Assembly (NCBI RefSeq): GCF_014283215.1
Contig: NZ_JACOMF010000010.1
Span: 83,720-147,719 of the forward strand
Direction: 5' to 3'
DNA: 64,000 nt
From: Siccirubricoccus deserti
GTDB taxonomy: Bacteria > Pseudomonadota > Alphaproteobacteria > Acetobacterales > Acetobacteraceae
A program made the position numbers and the translations under genes. Position 1 is the first letter of the stretch, and every line of letters starts with the position of its first letter. Shown here one piece after another: positions 9,035 through 18,216 of this stretch. Below the pieces are notes generated by a model. The model was not told where the DNA came from and did no database searches. It saw only the letters and a list, made by a program, of their open reading frames with translations.

Positions 9035-10666
9035 ATGCCCTGCCCCACCCGCCGCCTGCCGCAGCCCGGCGCCATGGTCGTCGCCCCGCAGCCAGAAGCG
9101 GTGGAGGCCGGGGCGGCGATGCTGGTGGCCGGCGGCAATGCGCTGGATGCGGCGCTGGCCTGCGCCCTGACCCAAGGGGTGGTGGACCCGATGATGTGCG
9201 GCATCGGCGGCATTGCCACCTTGCAGGTCTTCGACCCGAGGACCGGCACGCACCAGGTGATCAACGGCCTCGGCACCTGCCCGGCGGCGGTGCGCGAGGA
9301 TATGTGGGCCGATGCCTTCGAGGGCTAATGCAGCGATGGCTTCGGCTATCGGGTGAAGGGCCACGCCAATGAGCTTGGCCCGCTTTCGGTGACGGTGCCA
9401 GGGGCGCTGCGGGTCTTCGCCGATGCGCATGCGACGCTCGGCCGTAAGCCCTGGGCGGCACTGTTCGAGGCGGCGATGGACTTCGCCACCGAAGGCTGGA
9501 TCATCCGCCCGCATGTCCACGCCATGTTCACCCTGGATGAGCGGCCCTATGGCCGGCTCAGCTACGTCCGGAAGCTCGGCCACACGGCGGAGGGCCGCGC
9601 GCTGTACCTGCGCCCGGACGGCACGCCGAAGCGGCTGGGCGAGACGGTGCGCAACCCGGCACTGGCGGCGACGCTGAGGCGCATCGCCGCGGGCGGGGCC
9701 GAGGAGTTCTACCAGGGCGGAATCGCCCGCGAGATCGTCGCGGTGATGCAGGCCGAGGGCGGGCTGATCACCCTGGCTGACCTCGCCGGCTTCCGCGCAG
9801 CGGTCAGCGCCCCGCTTGCCGTGCCCTACCGCGGCTTCACCGTGGCACTGCCGGAGCCGCCGGCGGGCGGCGTGGTGGTGGGCGAGATGCTGCGCATCCT
9901 GGAACGCTTCGATCTGACGGCGCTCGGCCACAACACCCCGGCCTACATCCAGGTCGTGGCGGAGGCGATGAAGATCGCCGGGCTGGACAAGGAAGCGCAT
10001 GTCGGCGACCCGGCCTTCCAGCCGGTGCCGGTCGAGCATCTGCTGTCGGATGCCTATGCCGATGAGTGCGCGGCGCGGATCCGCCGCGGCGAGCGCGCCT
10101 CACTGGTGCGGGCGACAACGGATGCGCCGAACACCACCCATGTCTCCTGCACCGATGCCGAGGGCATGGTGGTGTCGATGACGCATAGCTTGGCGGTGCC
10201 CTCCGGCGTCATCCCACCCGGCACCGGCTTCATGCTGAACGGGGCGATGAACTGGATGGACCCGCGGCCGGGCCGTGCCGGGTCGATCGCGCCGGGCAAG
10301 CGGCGCTATTCGTCGATGTCGCCGGCCATCGTGCTGGAAGCCGGCCGCCCGGTGGCGACGCTCGGCGCGCCGGGCGGCGCCTGGATCACCGTCGCGGTGA
10401 TGCAGGTGCTGCTGAACCTGCTGGATTGGGGGATGGGCATGCAGGAAGCGGTCAGCGCGCCGCGCTTCTCCGCCACCAGCGAGACGGTGGACCTCTCCAA
10501 CCGCATCCCGCGCGCGACGGAGAAGGCGCTTGCCGCCATGGGCTATGCGACGAAGCGCAGCTACCAGAGCTACGCCTTCGCCGGAGTGCATGGCATCGCC
10601 CTGTGGGACGGCGTGCCGGAGGGCGGCGCCGACCCGCAGCGGGATGGCTATGCGGCCGGGGTCTGA
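9035..10666 (+). pseudogene. Gamma-glutamyltransferase, interrupted by in-frame TAA
   Basis: The reading frame encodes a gamma-glutamyltranspeptidase-family protein of 543 residues but contains a TAA stop at 9326-9328, after about 97 residues. Both halves are in the same frame. The first has the AGGNALDAALACAL and MCGIGGIA motifs of the N-terminus. The second carries the autoprocessing and catalytic Thr region (NTTHVS, near residue 366), the SLAVPSG strand and the small-subunit GAPGG and VSAPRFS motifs. Nothing else is damaged, so this is a point nonsense mutation or a sequencing error. Because the codon is TAA, selenocysteine recoding (which needs UGA) cannot rescue it. Restart at an internal codon near 9353 would not make an enzyme. 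Confidence 0.85.
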
Positions 10667-10764
10667 GGCTCGCGGACCGGTTCCTTAACCGGTCCACGGC
10701 CGCGAACGCGGGCTACGCGGCGTCCGAGGGCGCAAATGCGTCAGCATCTACGCACGCCAATATT

Positions 10765-11862
10765 TTACCGGTAGCCGGGATCGGTCAGGTTGGTCAGCGG
10801 GAAGGCGCTGTGGACATGCGGCTGCACCACCGGCGCCGCCGGGTGCAGGTAGCTGCCGTCGAGCTGGCCGAAGCTGGTCACGCCAAGCAGCCCGAGCACC
10901 TCATGCACCTCAGTCTGCAACAGCTGGAACATCCGCGCCACCCCGGCCTCGCCGGCCGCGGCCAGGGCGTAGCAGTACATCCGGCCCAGGCCGACCAGCT
11001 CGGCGCCGAGGATGATCGCCTTGACGATATCCGTGCCGCGGGCGAAGCCGCCATCCACCCACACCTTGGCGCGACCATCGACGGCCTTCACCACCTCCGG
11101 CAGCACGGCGATGGAGCCGCGCCCGTGGTCGAGCTGCCGGCCGCCGTGGTTCGAGACATAGACCACCTCGACCCCATGCTCGACCGCGATCACCGCATCC
11201 TCGGCGGTGGCGATGCCCTTCAGCGCCAGCGGTGTGCCCGGGAAGCGGTCCTTCCAGCGTTTCACATCGTCCCAGTTCAGCGCTGCCTGGAAATGCTGGC
11301 CGGTGGCGCGCACCCGCCAGGGCTTGACGAAGCGCTTGGCGATGTCGCGCTCGCGCCGGCTGTAGATGGCCGTGTCGACGGTGAGGCAGAAGGCGTCGTA
11401 GCCGGCGTCGATGGCCCGCTTGCTGACATCCTCGATCCAGGCCCAGTCGCCGCGGACATAGAGCTGGAAGACCTTCGGGCCCTTGCCCGCCTGCGCCATC
11501 GGCTCCAGCCCCGGCATGGAGACCGAGGAGACCATGATCGGCACGCCGAAGTCTGCCGCGGCGCGCGCCGCCGGGGCGCCGCCCTCCGGGTCGAAATTCT
11601 CCAGCCCGCCGACCGGCGCCAGCATCACCGGCAGGGTGATGGGCTTGCCGAGGAAGCGGCCGGTCAGGTCGATGCTGGACACGTCGCGCAGCACCCGCGG
11701 CCGGAACGCCAGCGCGTCGATGGCGGTGCGGTTGCGCAGCATCGTCGTCTCGGTCTCGGTGGCGCCGACCAGGTAGTCCCAATTGCCGGGGCTGAGGCGG
11801 GACTTCGCTTCCTTGACGAACTCATGCAGCGTCTGGAAGGGGCTTTCGGTCTCAGTAGCCAT
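10765..11862 (-). CDS. FMN-dependent alpha-hydroxyacid dehydrogenase (LldD family)
   Basis: A 365-aa TIM-barrel flavoenzyme of the lactate/mandelate dehydrogenase and glycolate oxidase family. It oxidises a 2-hydroxyacid to the 2-oxoacid using FMN. The active-site motif SNHGGRQLD, with the catalytic His near residue 240, is present, as are VDGGFARGTD and the GLGRMY phosphate-binding loop. The ATG at 11862 has GGAG upstream; the frame stays open past it without protein character. It is the last gene of a minus-strand run after an oxaloacetate decarboxylase-like gene (17 bases apart), so it probably acts on the same carbon chain. The specific hydroxyacid is unknown. Confidence 0.88.
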   Translation of the reverse strand: MATETESPFQTLHEFVKEAKSRLSPGNWDYLVGATETETTMLRNRTAIDALAFRPRVLRDVSSIDLTGRFLGKPITLPVMLAPVGGLENFDPEGGAPAARAAADFGVPIMVSSVSMPGLEPMAQAGKGPKVFQLYVRGDWAWIEDVSKRAIDAGYDAFCLTVDTAIYSRRERDIAKRFVKPWRVRATGQHFQAALNWDDVKRWKDRFPGTPLALKGIATAEDAVIAVEHGVEVVYVSNHGGRQLDHGRGSIAVLPEVVKAVDGRAKVWVDGGFARGTDIVKAIILGAELVGLGRMYCYALAAAGEAGVARMFQLLQTEVHEVLGLLGVTSFGQLDGSYLHPAAPVVQPHVHSAFPLTNLTDPGYR

Positions 11863-11879
11863 TGCTCGGCGATCTCCGT

Positions 11880-12752
11880 TCACTTGCCGCCCAGATAGTC
11901 CCGGGTCCAGCGCTTGTAGTCGGCGTCGCGGGTGACGCGCGCCATGAGATTGTCCTTGGGCAGGCCGGGCAGCGCCGAGGGCTGCACCCCGTCGCGCAGC
12001 GCCTTCAGCGCGGCATGGACCGCCTGCTGCGCCGCCATGATCGGCTGGTGCCCCTGCAGGGCGATGCGGACGCCGCGCGCCGCCAGGTATTCCTTGTCGT
12101 TGACCTCGGTACCCTCGACGCCGCCGAGGATGATCGGCAGGGTGGCGACGGCCGAAACCGCATCCAGCTCCGCCCTGGTCCTGATGCCGGTGTAGAACAG
12201 CGCGTCGGCGCCGCTGGCGGTATAGGCCCGGGTCCGCGCCACCGCGTCCTCGATGCCGTTCACCGAAACCACGCCGCTGCGGGCGACGATGCAGAAGGAG
12301 GGATCGTCGCGCGCCGCCAGCGCCGCCTTGACCCTGCCCAGGCCCTCCTCCAGCGAAATCAGCGTGACCTTGCCGTCGCCATAGGGCCGCGGCAGCACCG
12401 TGTCCTCCAGCGTCATGGCGGCGACGCCGGCCGCCTCGATCTCCTCGCATGTGCGCATGGCGTTGAGCGCATTGCCATAGCCATGATCGGCATCGACCAG
12501 CAGCGGCAGGGTCTTCACCGCCCGGCAGATGCGGCGCGCCTGGTCGGCGAATTCGGTCAAGGTCAGCACGATGAGGTCGGGGGCGCCCAGCACGGTGAGC
12601 GAGGCGGTGGAGCCGGCGTACATGCCGACCTCGAAGCCCAGTTCCTCGGCGATGCGGGCCGACATCGGGTCGAAGACCGAGCCGGGATGAACGCAGAGAT
12701 TGCCCGCCAGCACCTTGCGGAAGCGCATGCGGCGATCGGTGACGCTGTTCAT
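11880..12752 (-). CDS. Oxaloacetate decarboxylase-like, isocitrate lyase/PEP mutase superfamily
   Basis: The 290-aa protein belongs to the PEP mutase/isocitrate lyase superfamily and closely follows the pattern of the PA4872-type oxaloacetate decarboxylases: VFDPMSARIAEELGFE near the N-terminus, GSTASL, the Mg-binding DADHGYGNA near residue 87, and TLEDTVLP. The family converts oxaloacetate or related oxoacids to pyruvate-type products and CO2. Position 5' of the FMN hydroxyacid dehydrogenase fits sequential handling of 2-hydroxy and 2-oxo acids. The active-site loop differs enough that a C-C lyase on another 2-hydroxyacid remains possible. Confidence 0.82.
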   Translation of the reverse strand: MNSVTDRRMRFRKVLAGNLCVHPGSVFDPMSARIAEELGFEVGMYAGSTASLTVLGAPDLIVLTLTEFADQARRICRAVKTLPLLVDADHGYGNALNAMRTCEEIEAAGVAAMTLEDTVLPRPYGDGKVTLISLEEGLGRVKAALAARDDPSFCIVARSGVVSVNGIEDAVARTRAYTASGADALFYTGIRTRAELDAVSAVATLPIILGGVEGTEVNDKEYLAARGVRIALQGHQPIMAAQQAVHAALKALRDGVQPSALPGLPKDNLMARVTRDADYKRWTRDYLGGK

Positions 12753-12838
12753 TGGATCATCCCTCCAGAGGCGGCAGGTCGACCCGGCGCCGCGTGGTGT
12801 GGCCTTGGTGGCGGGGCGCGGCCCGCCGGGCCGTGCCG

Positions 12839-14071
12839 TTACGCTGGCCTGTGTAGCACCGCCGGCGTCCGCGTGAAGGTACGGCGGCCGCGCTTGAAGC
12901 CGGCCAGGGTCGGCGCGATCTCGCGGATCGCCGCGACCGTGTCGGGGGCATCGACCAGCACCAGATCGGCCGGGTTGCCGACGACGATGCCGTAGTCGGA
13001 TTTCCGCAGCAGCTTCGCCGACTGGGTGGTGAACATGCCCCAGGTGTCGCGCAGCGCATCCGGCATTGCCTGCTGCACCACATTGGCATAGAGGTTCGCC
13101 ATGCGGATGAGCTGCCCGTCGCCCATCGGGGTGAAGGCGTTCAGGATGTTGTTGGAGGAGACCGAGCAGGTCACCCCCTGCCGCACCAGCCGGTTGGCAT
13201 CCACCACGCTGCGCTCCACCCGATGGTCCTTCTCCCGCCCGCCGAGGTAGAGGTCGGTCGAGGGCAGCACCGTCAGCGCCACGCCGGCATCGGCCATGCG
13301 CTTCGCCACCTGGTCGAATTCCGGCAGCGGCATGACCGACATCTTGGTCACATGCCCCACCGCGACCCGGCCGCCCCAGCCGTATTTCTCGGTCAGCTCG
13401 CAGACCAGCAGCGTGTCCAGCTCGGCGGCGGAGGCGCCGCTGTCGAGGTGCATGTCGATGTCGACGTCGAATTCCCGCGCCATCTCGAACACCCGCCGGA
13501 TCTGGCCGGCGCGGTCGCTGTCGTAATTCGGCACGGCGCCGACCACGGTGGCGCCGTTGCGCAGCGCCTCAACCATCAGCTCATCGGTGCCGGGGTTGTT
13601 GAGCAGCCCCTCCTGCGGCATGACGCAGATCTCGATGTCGATCGCCCAGCGATAGGCGTCGATCAGCGCCTTCACCCCCTCGAAGCCACGCAGCCCGACC
13701 AGCGGGTCCACCTCTACATGGGTGCGCATGGTCATGGCGCCGTGCAGGATGCATTTCTCCAGCGTGCGGCGGGCGCGGGCGCTCACATCCTCTACGGTGA
13801 AGCTGTGCTTGATGGCGCTGGTCCGCTCCATCGCCCGGTGCGGAAAGCGGGAGGCCTCGCAGGCGCAGCGGTCGATGGTGCAGCTCTTGTCGAGGTGGAT
13901 ATGGGTCTCGACGAAGCCGGGTGAGACCAGCCTTCCGCCGCACTCCACCACCTCGCCCGCCTCGGCCGGCAGGCCGGTGCCGACAGCGGCGATCCGGCCG
14001 GCAGCCACGCCGATATCTGCGGCGCTGCCATCCGGCAGCCTGGCGTCGCGCAGCAGCAGGTCGAAGGGCAT
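12839..14071 (-). CDS. Amidohydrolase, cytosine deaminase-like
   Basis: A 410-aa metal-dependent hydrolase of the amidohydrolase superfamily. The first metal-binding motif is THIHLDKS (near residue 59), later ones are MHLDSG and VGHVTKM, and SSNNILNAFTPMGDG carries the Asp-region typical of cytosine deaminase (CodA)-like members. It therefore probably hydrolyses a C-N bond in a small heterocycle or amide. The ATG at 14071 directly abuts the TAG of the upstream dehydrogenase gene, which argues for translational coupling. Its presence beside hydroxyacid and HpsN-like dehydrogenases suggests a nitrogen-containing growth substrate, but this is inference. Confidence 0.85.
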   Translation of the reverse strand: MPFDLLLRDARLPDGSAADIGVAAGRIAAVGTGLPAEAGEVVECGGRLVSPGFVETHIHLDKSCTIDRCACEASRFPHRAMERTSAIKHSFTVEDVSARARRTLEKCILHGAMTMRTHVEVDPLVGLRGFEGVKALIDAYRWAIDIEICVMPQEGLLNNPGTDELMVEALRNGATVVGAVPNYDSDRAGQIRRVFEMAREFDVDIDMHLDSGASAAELDTLLVCELTEKYGWGGRVAVGHVTKMSVMPLPEFDQVAKRMADAGVALTVLPSTDLYLGGREKDHRVERSVVDANRLVRQGVTCSVSSNNILNAFTPMGDGQLIRMANLYANVVQQAMPDALRDTWGMFTTQSAKLLRKSDYGIVVGNPADLVLVDAPDTVAAIREIAPTLAGFKRGRRTFTRTPAVLHRPA

Positions 14072-15385
14072 CTAGAGCTTCTCCGCGGCGGTGGCGTAGG
14101 GGATGTTGCGGCCGCCATAGCGGCGGACCCGCACATTGGCCTGCTCCGCATGGCCAGCGAAGCCTTCCAGCATGCAGAGCCGGGAGCACACCTCGCCGAT
14201 CGCGGCGCTGGCCTCATCCGTCAGCACCCGCTGATAGGTGACGGTCTTGAGGAATTTGCCGACCCAGAGCCCGCCGGTGTAGCGCGCCGCCTTCTGCGTC
14301 GGCAGGGTGTGGTTGGTCCCGATGACCTTGTCGCCGAAGGAGACATTGGTGCGCGGTCCCAGGAAGAGCGCGCCGTAATTTGTCATCTTCTCCAGGAACA
14401 GATCATCGTCCCGGGTCATCACCTGCACATGCTCCGAGGCGATGCGGTCGGCCTCCGTCACCATCTCCTCCAGGCTGTCGCAGACGATCACCTCGCCGTA
14501 ATCGCGCCAGCTCTGCCGCGCGATCGCGGCGGTCGGCAGGATTCCGAGCAGCCGCTCCACCTCGGCCATCGTCTCCCGCGCCAGCTTTTCCGAATCCGTC
14601 AGCAGGATGGCGGGCGAGGTCGGGCCGTGCTCCGCCTGGCCCAGCAGATCCGTCGCGCAGATCTCCGCATCCACCGTCTCATCGGCGATGACCAGCGTCT
14701 CGGTCGGGCCGGCGAAGAGGTCGATGCCGACGCGGCCGTAGAGCTGGCGCTTGGCCTCGGCGACGAAGGCGTTGCCGGGGCCGACCAGCATGTCCACCGC
14801 CGGAATGCTCTCCGTCCCCAGCGCCATGGCGCCCACCGCCTGCACGCCGCCAAGGCAGTAGATGACATCCGCCCCCGCCAGGTGCTGCGCCGCGACGATG
14901 GCCGGCGCCGGCCGGCCTTCGAAGGGCGGGGCGCAGGTGACGATGCGCGGCACGCCGGCGACCTTGGCCGTCACCACTGACATATGCGCCGAGGCCAGCA
15001 GCGGGTACTTGCCGCCGGGCACGTAGCAGCCGACCGAGTTCATTGGGATGTTCCTGTGCCCGAGCACCACGCCCGGCAGCGTCTCCACCTCGACATCCTT
15101 GAGTGCCGCCTTCTGGTGCTCGGCGAAGTTCCGCACCTGGGCCTGGGCGAAGCGGATGTCCTCCAGATCCTGGCCGGTGAGTTGGTCGAGGCAGGCTTTG
15201 ATCTCGGCGTCGGTCAGCCGGTAGTCGGTACGGTCCCATGCATCGAACTTCACCGACATCTCGCGCACTGCGGCATCGCCGCGCGCGGCGATATCCGCCA
15301 GCAGCCCTTCGACGATGCCGCGCACCTTGGTATCGGCGTCGGCCTTGTCGGCGGCGGAAATGCTCGTCTTCAACCAGCGTGCCAT
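14072..15385 (-). CDS. HisD-family dehydrogenase, HpsN-like
   Basis: This 437-aa protein has the histidinol dehydrogenase fold, an NAD-dependent zinc enzyme oxidising an alcohol to an acid in two steps. The stretch [26 protein letters not shown] (starting near residue 123) resembles sulfopropanediol 3-dehydrogenase (HpsN) rather than biosynthetic HisD, which has a GGTA-type loop. Zinc-ligand regions QAEHGPTSP and the terminal FAGHAEQA are present. No other his genes are nearby, also favouring a catabolic paralogue. The ATG at 15385 follows GAAGGAGAA. Substrate assignment to sulfopropanediol is tentative. Confidence 0.8.
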   Translation of the reverse strand: MARWLKTSISAADKADADTKVRGIVEGLLADIAARGDAAVREMSVKFDAWDRTDYRLTDAEIKACLDQLTGQDLEDIRFAQAQVRNFAEHQKAALKDVEVETLPGVVLGHRNIPMNSVGCYVPGGKYPLLASAHMSVVTAKVAGVPRIVTCAPPFEGRPAPAIVAAQHLAGADVIYCLGGVQAVGAMALGTESIPAVDMLVGPGNAFVAEAKRQLYGRVGIDLFAGPTETLVIADETVDAEICATDLLGQAEHGPTSPAILLTDSEKLARETMAEVERLLGILPTAAIARQSWRDYGEVIVCDSLEEMVTEADRIASEHVQVMTRDDDLFLEKMTNYGALFLGPRTNVSFGDKVIGTNHTLPTQKAARYTGGLWVGKFLKTVTYQRVLTDEASAAIGEVCSRLCMLEGFAGHAEQANVRVRRYGGRNIPYATAAEKL

Positions 15386-15448
15386 GGTGTTCTCCTTCGC
15401 CGGGCCGCTTCACGGCGTCGGGCTTCGCTCCCGCCGGCCGGTCCGGCT

Positions 15449-16216
15449 CTATTCCGCCGTCCAGCCGCCGTCGACCAGCATTGCCGAGCCGGTCATCAGC
15501 GCCGAGGCATCGGAGGCGAGGAATACCACCGCCCCCATCAGATCCTGCACCTGCCCCAGCCGGCCGAGCTTGATCTTCGACAGCACCCATTCCCGGAACT
15601 CAGGCTTCTCGAAGAAGGGCCGGGTCAGCGGGGTCTCGATGAAGGTCGGGCCGATGGTGTTGGCGCGGATGCCGTGCCGCGCCAGATCGATCGCCATCGC
15701 CTTGGTCCAGCCCTCCATCGCCCATTTCGAGGCGCAGTAGACCCCGCGGTTCGGCCCGCCGACATGGCCCATCTGGGAGGAGATGTTGATGATGCTGCCG
15801 CGCACCCCCTCGGCGATCATCCGCTTCGCCACCGCCTGGGCGGCGAAGAAGCAGCCGCGCAGGTTCAGCCCCATCACCGCGTCGAAATCCTCGGGCGTCA
15901 CATCCTCGAACCGCGCCGGGCGGTTGGTGCCGGCATTGTTGACGAAGGCGTGGAAGGCCGGGCGGGCGGCCAGGGCGTCCTGCACCGCCGGCACCTCGGC
16001 CACGTCCAGCACCAGCGTCTCGGCCAGGCCGCCAGCGGCGCGGATCGCCTCGGCGGCGGCCTCGATCTCGGCGGCGGTGCGGGCGGCCAGGGTCACCTCC
16101 GCCCCGGCCCCGGCCAGCGCCGCGGCGGCGGCGAGGCCGATGCCGCGCCCGGCGCCGGTGACGAGGGCGCGGCGGCCGTCCAGGCGGAAGCTCGGGGTTT
16201 GCGGGAGCGGGGTCAT
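15449..16216 (-). CDS. SDR-family oxidoreductase
   Basis: A 255-aa classical short-chain dehydrogenase/reductase using NAD(P). Cofactor motif TGAGRGIG near residue 20, NNAG near 93, catalytic Ser in ISSQMG and YCASK (Tyr/Lys) near residue 155-160 are all present. The frame is open upstream, but the ATG at 16216 is the last before the SDR fold and leaves a short basic leader. It heads the minus-strand catabolic run (63 bases before the HpsN-like gene) and faces a divergent TRAP receptor gene, so the 118-base gap between them probably holds both promoters. Confidence 0.87.
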   Translation of the reverse strand: MTPLPQTPSFRLDGRRALVTGAGRGIGLAAAAALAGAGAEVTLAARTAAEIEAAAEAIRAAGGLAETLVLDVAEVPAVQDALAARPAFHAFVNNAGTNRPARFEDVTPEDFDAVMGLNLRGCFFAAQAVAKRMIAEGVRGSIINISSQMGHVGGPNRGVYCASKWAMEGWTKAMAIDLARHGIRANTIGPTFIETPLTRPFFEKPEFREWVLSKIKLGRLGQVQDLMGAVVFLASDASALMTGSAMLVDGGWTAE

Positions 16217-16334
16217 TGGCGGAGCGGTTGCGTCATCCGTCGCAGTCTGCACGCTCCGGCGCGGCGGTCCAGACCTTGCCGCGCCCCGGCCACTCATCGA
16301 GACTGGCGGAAAATCCCCCCAGGAGGAACGCCTG

Positions 16335-17312
16335 ATGCTTCGCCTGTTCGCGGCCGTGCTGCTGGCCGCCGTTGGTGCCCTGCCCGCCGCCGCCCAGACC
16401 CGTTGGGTGATGGCCACCGCCTATCCCGATGCCAACTACCACACCCGCAACATCCGCCAATTCATCCAGGAGGTGGAGCAGGCCACGGAAGGGCGGCTGC
16501 AGATCCAGCTTCACGCCAGTGCCAGCCTGCTGCCCATGCCGCAGATCAAGCGGGCGGTGCAGACCGGGCAGATCCAGCTCGGCGAGATCCTGATGTCCGT
16601 CCATGGCAATGAGGACGCCTTCTTCGAGGTCGACGGCGTCCCCTTCCTGGCTGAAACCTGGGAGGCCTCCGCCGCGCTGATGCGGGCCTCCGAGCCTTTC
16701 ATCCGGGCGCGGCTGCAGCGCCAGGGGGTGGAGCTGCTGTACATGGCGAATTGGGCCAGCCAGGGCTTCTACACCCGCGAGCCGGTCACCACCCTGGAAC
16801 AGCTCCGCGGCGCCCGCTTCCGGGCCTACAACGCCATCACCATCCGCATGGCGGAGCTGATGGGCGCCACCCCGGTCACGGTGCAATCCGCCGAGCTGGC
16901 CCAGGCCTTCGCCACCAATGTGGTGACGGTGATGTTCACCTCGGCGCAGACCGGCGTGGACACCGCCTCCTGGGATTATGCCAAGGTCTTCACCGATGTC
17001 GGCGGCATGCGCGCCCGCAACGGCGTGCTGGCCAATGCCCGGGCCATGGCCACGCTGGACGAGCCGACCCGGCAGGCGGTGCGGGCGGCGGCGGCCCGGG
17101 CGGCGGAGCGCGCCGTGGGCATCGCCCAGGAGGCGGAACGGAGCACGGCCGCGCGGCTGCGCGAGCGCGGGATGCAGGTGACCGGCCCCACCCCGGAGCT
17201 GCTGGCGCAGCTGCGGGAGGTGGGCGCGAAGCAGATCCAGGACTGGCTGGCCAAGGCCGGGCCGGACGGGCAGGTGATGATGGAGCGCTACCGCGCCGCG
17301 CTCGCCCGCTGA
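16335..17312 (+). CDS. TRAP transporter substrate-binding protein (DctP family)
   Basis: A 325-aa periplasmic receptor with a signal peptide (basic start, Leu/Ala core, cleavage near AAAQ-T at residue 21). DctP-family hallmarks include the FLAETWEASAALMRA region and the conserved Arg in GARFRAYN that contacts the ligand carboxylate. AGGAGGAACG just upstream of the ATG is a strong ribosome binding site. No dctQ/dctM membrane subunits lie beside it, so it is an orphan receptor that must work with a permease encoded elsewhere. Divergence from the catabolic run suggests it supplies the organic acid that run degrades. Confidence 0.88.
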   Translation: MLRLFAAVLLAAVGALPAAAQTRWVMATAYPDANYHTRNIRQFIQEVEQATEGRLQIQLHASASLLPMPQIKRAVQTGQIQLGEILMSVHGNEDAFFEVDGVPFLAETWEASAALMRASEPFIRARLQRQGVELLYMANWASQGFYTREPVTTLEQLRGARFRAYNAITIRMAELMGATPVTVQSAELAQAFATNVVTVMFTSAQTGVDTASWDYAKVFTDVGGMRARNGVLANARAMATLDEPTRQAVRAAAARAAERAVGIAQEAERSTAARLRERGMQVTGPTPELLAQLREVGAKQIQDWLAKAGPDGQVMMERYRAALAR

Positions 17313-17367
17313 CAGCGGCGCGCCTGCCCCGCATACTGCGCCGCGGCATGAACCCGAGGGGGCTTCG

Positions 17368-18102
17368 ATGGCGGCACTGGTGACGGGCGCGCAACAGGGA
17401 ATCGGCCGGGCCTGCGCCCTGGCCCTCGCCGCCGCCGGCCATGATGTGGCGGTGAACTGGCTGGACGATGAAGCGGCCGCCGAGGCGGTGGCCGCGGGCA
17501 TCCGCGCCGCCGGACGGCGCGCCCTGCTGGTGCGCGGCGACGTCGGCACCGCCGCCGGCTGCGCCGCCATCGTCCAGGCGGCGCTGGACGGGCTCGGCCG
17601 GCTCGACGTGCTGGTGAACAACGCCGGCATCTTCCCGCGCGTGCCCTTCCTCGACATGACCGAGGCGGAATGGGACCAGGTGCTGGACGTCAACCTGAAG
17701 GGCAGCGCCTTCTGCGCCCAGGCGGCGGCACGGGCGATGGTCACGGCGGGACGGCCCGGGGTGATCCTCAACCTGGCCTCGGCGGCGGTCCGTGGCGCAC
17801 CGCTCGGGGTGCATTACAGTGCGACGAAGAACGGCGTGGTCGGCCTCACCCGCTCCATGGCGCTGGCGCTGGCGGAGCACCGCATCCGGGTGAACGCCAT
17901 AGCCCCCGGGCTGACCGATACGGCGCAACCGCGCTACGGCAACAGCGATGCGGAGGTGCGGGCGATGGGCGCCGCGCTGCCGCTCGGCCGCCTGGGGCGG
18001 CCGGAGGATATCGCCGATCTGGCGGTGTTCCTCGCTTCCGACAGGGCGGAGTGGATCACCGGGCAGGTCTACCACATCAATGGCGGTGGCTATCTGGCAT
18101 AG
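17368..18102 (+). CDS. SDR-family 3-ketoacyl-ACP-reductase-like protein
   Basis: A 244-aa FabG-like SDR: TGAQQGIG at the N-terminus, NNAGIFPRVPF, LNLASAA and the catalytic YSATK near residue 152. The C-terminus ends with ITGQVYHINGGGYLA, typical of the family. GAGGGGG precedes the ATG. It follows the TRAP receptor by 55 bases in the same direction and may share its transcript; a perfect 11-bp hairpin lies beyond its stop. It more likely oxidises a sugar or polyol-type substrate than serves fatty-acid synthesis, judging from context only. Confidence 0.85.
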   Translation: MAALVTGAQQGIGRACALALAAAGHDVAVNWLDDEAAAEAVAAGIRAAGRRALLVRGDVGTAAGCAAIVQAALDGLGRLDVLVNNAGIFPRVPFLDMTEAEWDQVLDVNLKGSAFCAQAAARAMVTAGRPGVILNLASAAVRGAPLGVHYSATKNGVVGLTRSMALALAEHRIRVNAIAPGLTDTAQPRYGNSDAEVRAMGAALPLGRLGRPEDIADLAVFLASDRAEWITGQVYHINGGGYLA

Positions 18103-18175
18103 GGCCTCCCCACAAAGCTGCTGCGCAGTGTCGCGGGGGCCGCGATGGCGGCTCCCGATCGGCACCTCACCTCAG

Positions 18176-18200
18176 CCTTCCGCGGCCAGGCCGCGGAAGG
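18176..18200. terminator. Bidirectional hairpin terminator between convergent genes
   Basis: An 11-bp perfect inverted repeat (CCTTCCGCGGC, loop CAG, GCCGCGGAAGG) lies in the 114-base gap between the plus-strand SDR and the minus-strand phosphatase. There is no T-tract on either side, so termination in vivo is inferred from position and stem strength. Confidence 0.6.
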
Positions 18201-18216
18201 ACACGACTGGCGCGGC

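Noticed and set aside
9035..10666. Possible selenocysteine gamma-glutamyltransferase
   Set aside because: The internal stop is TAA, not TGA, so SelB cannot decode it.
14072..15385. Biosynthetic histidinol dehydrogenase (hisD)
   Set aside because: The active-site loop is HpsN-like and no other his genes are near, so a catabolic paralogue is more likely.
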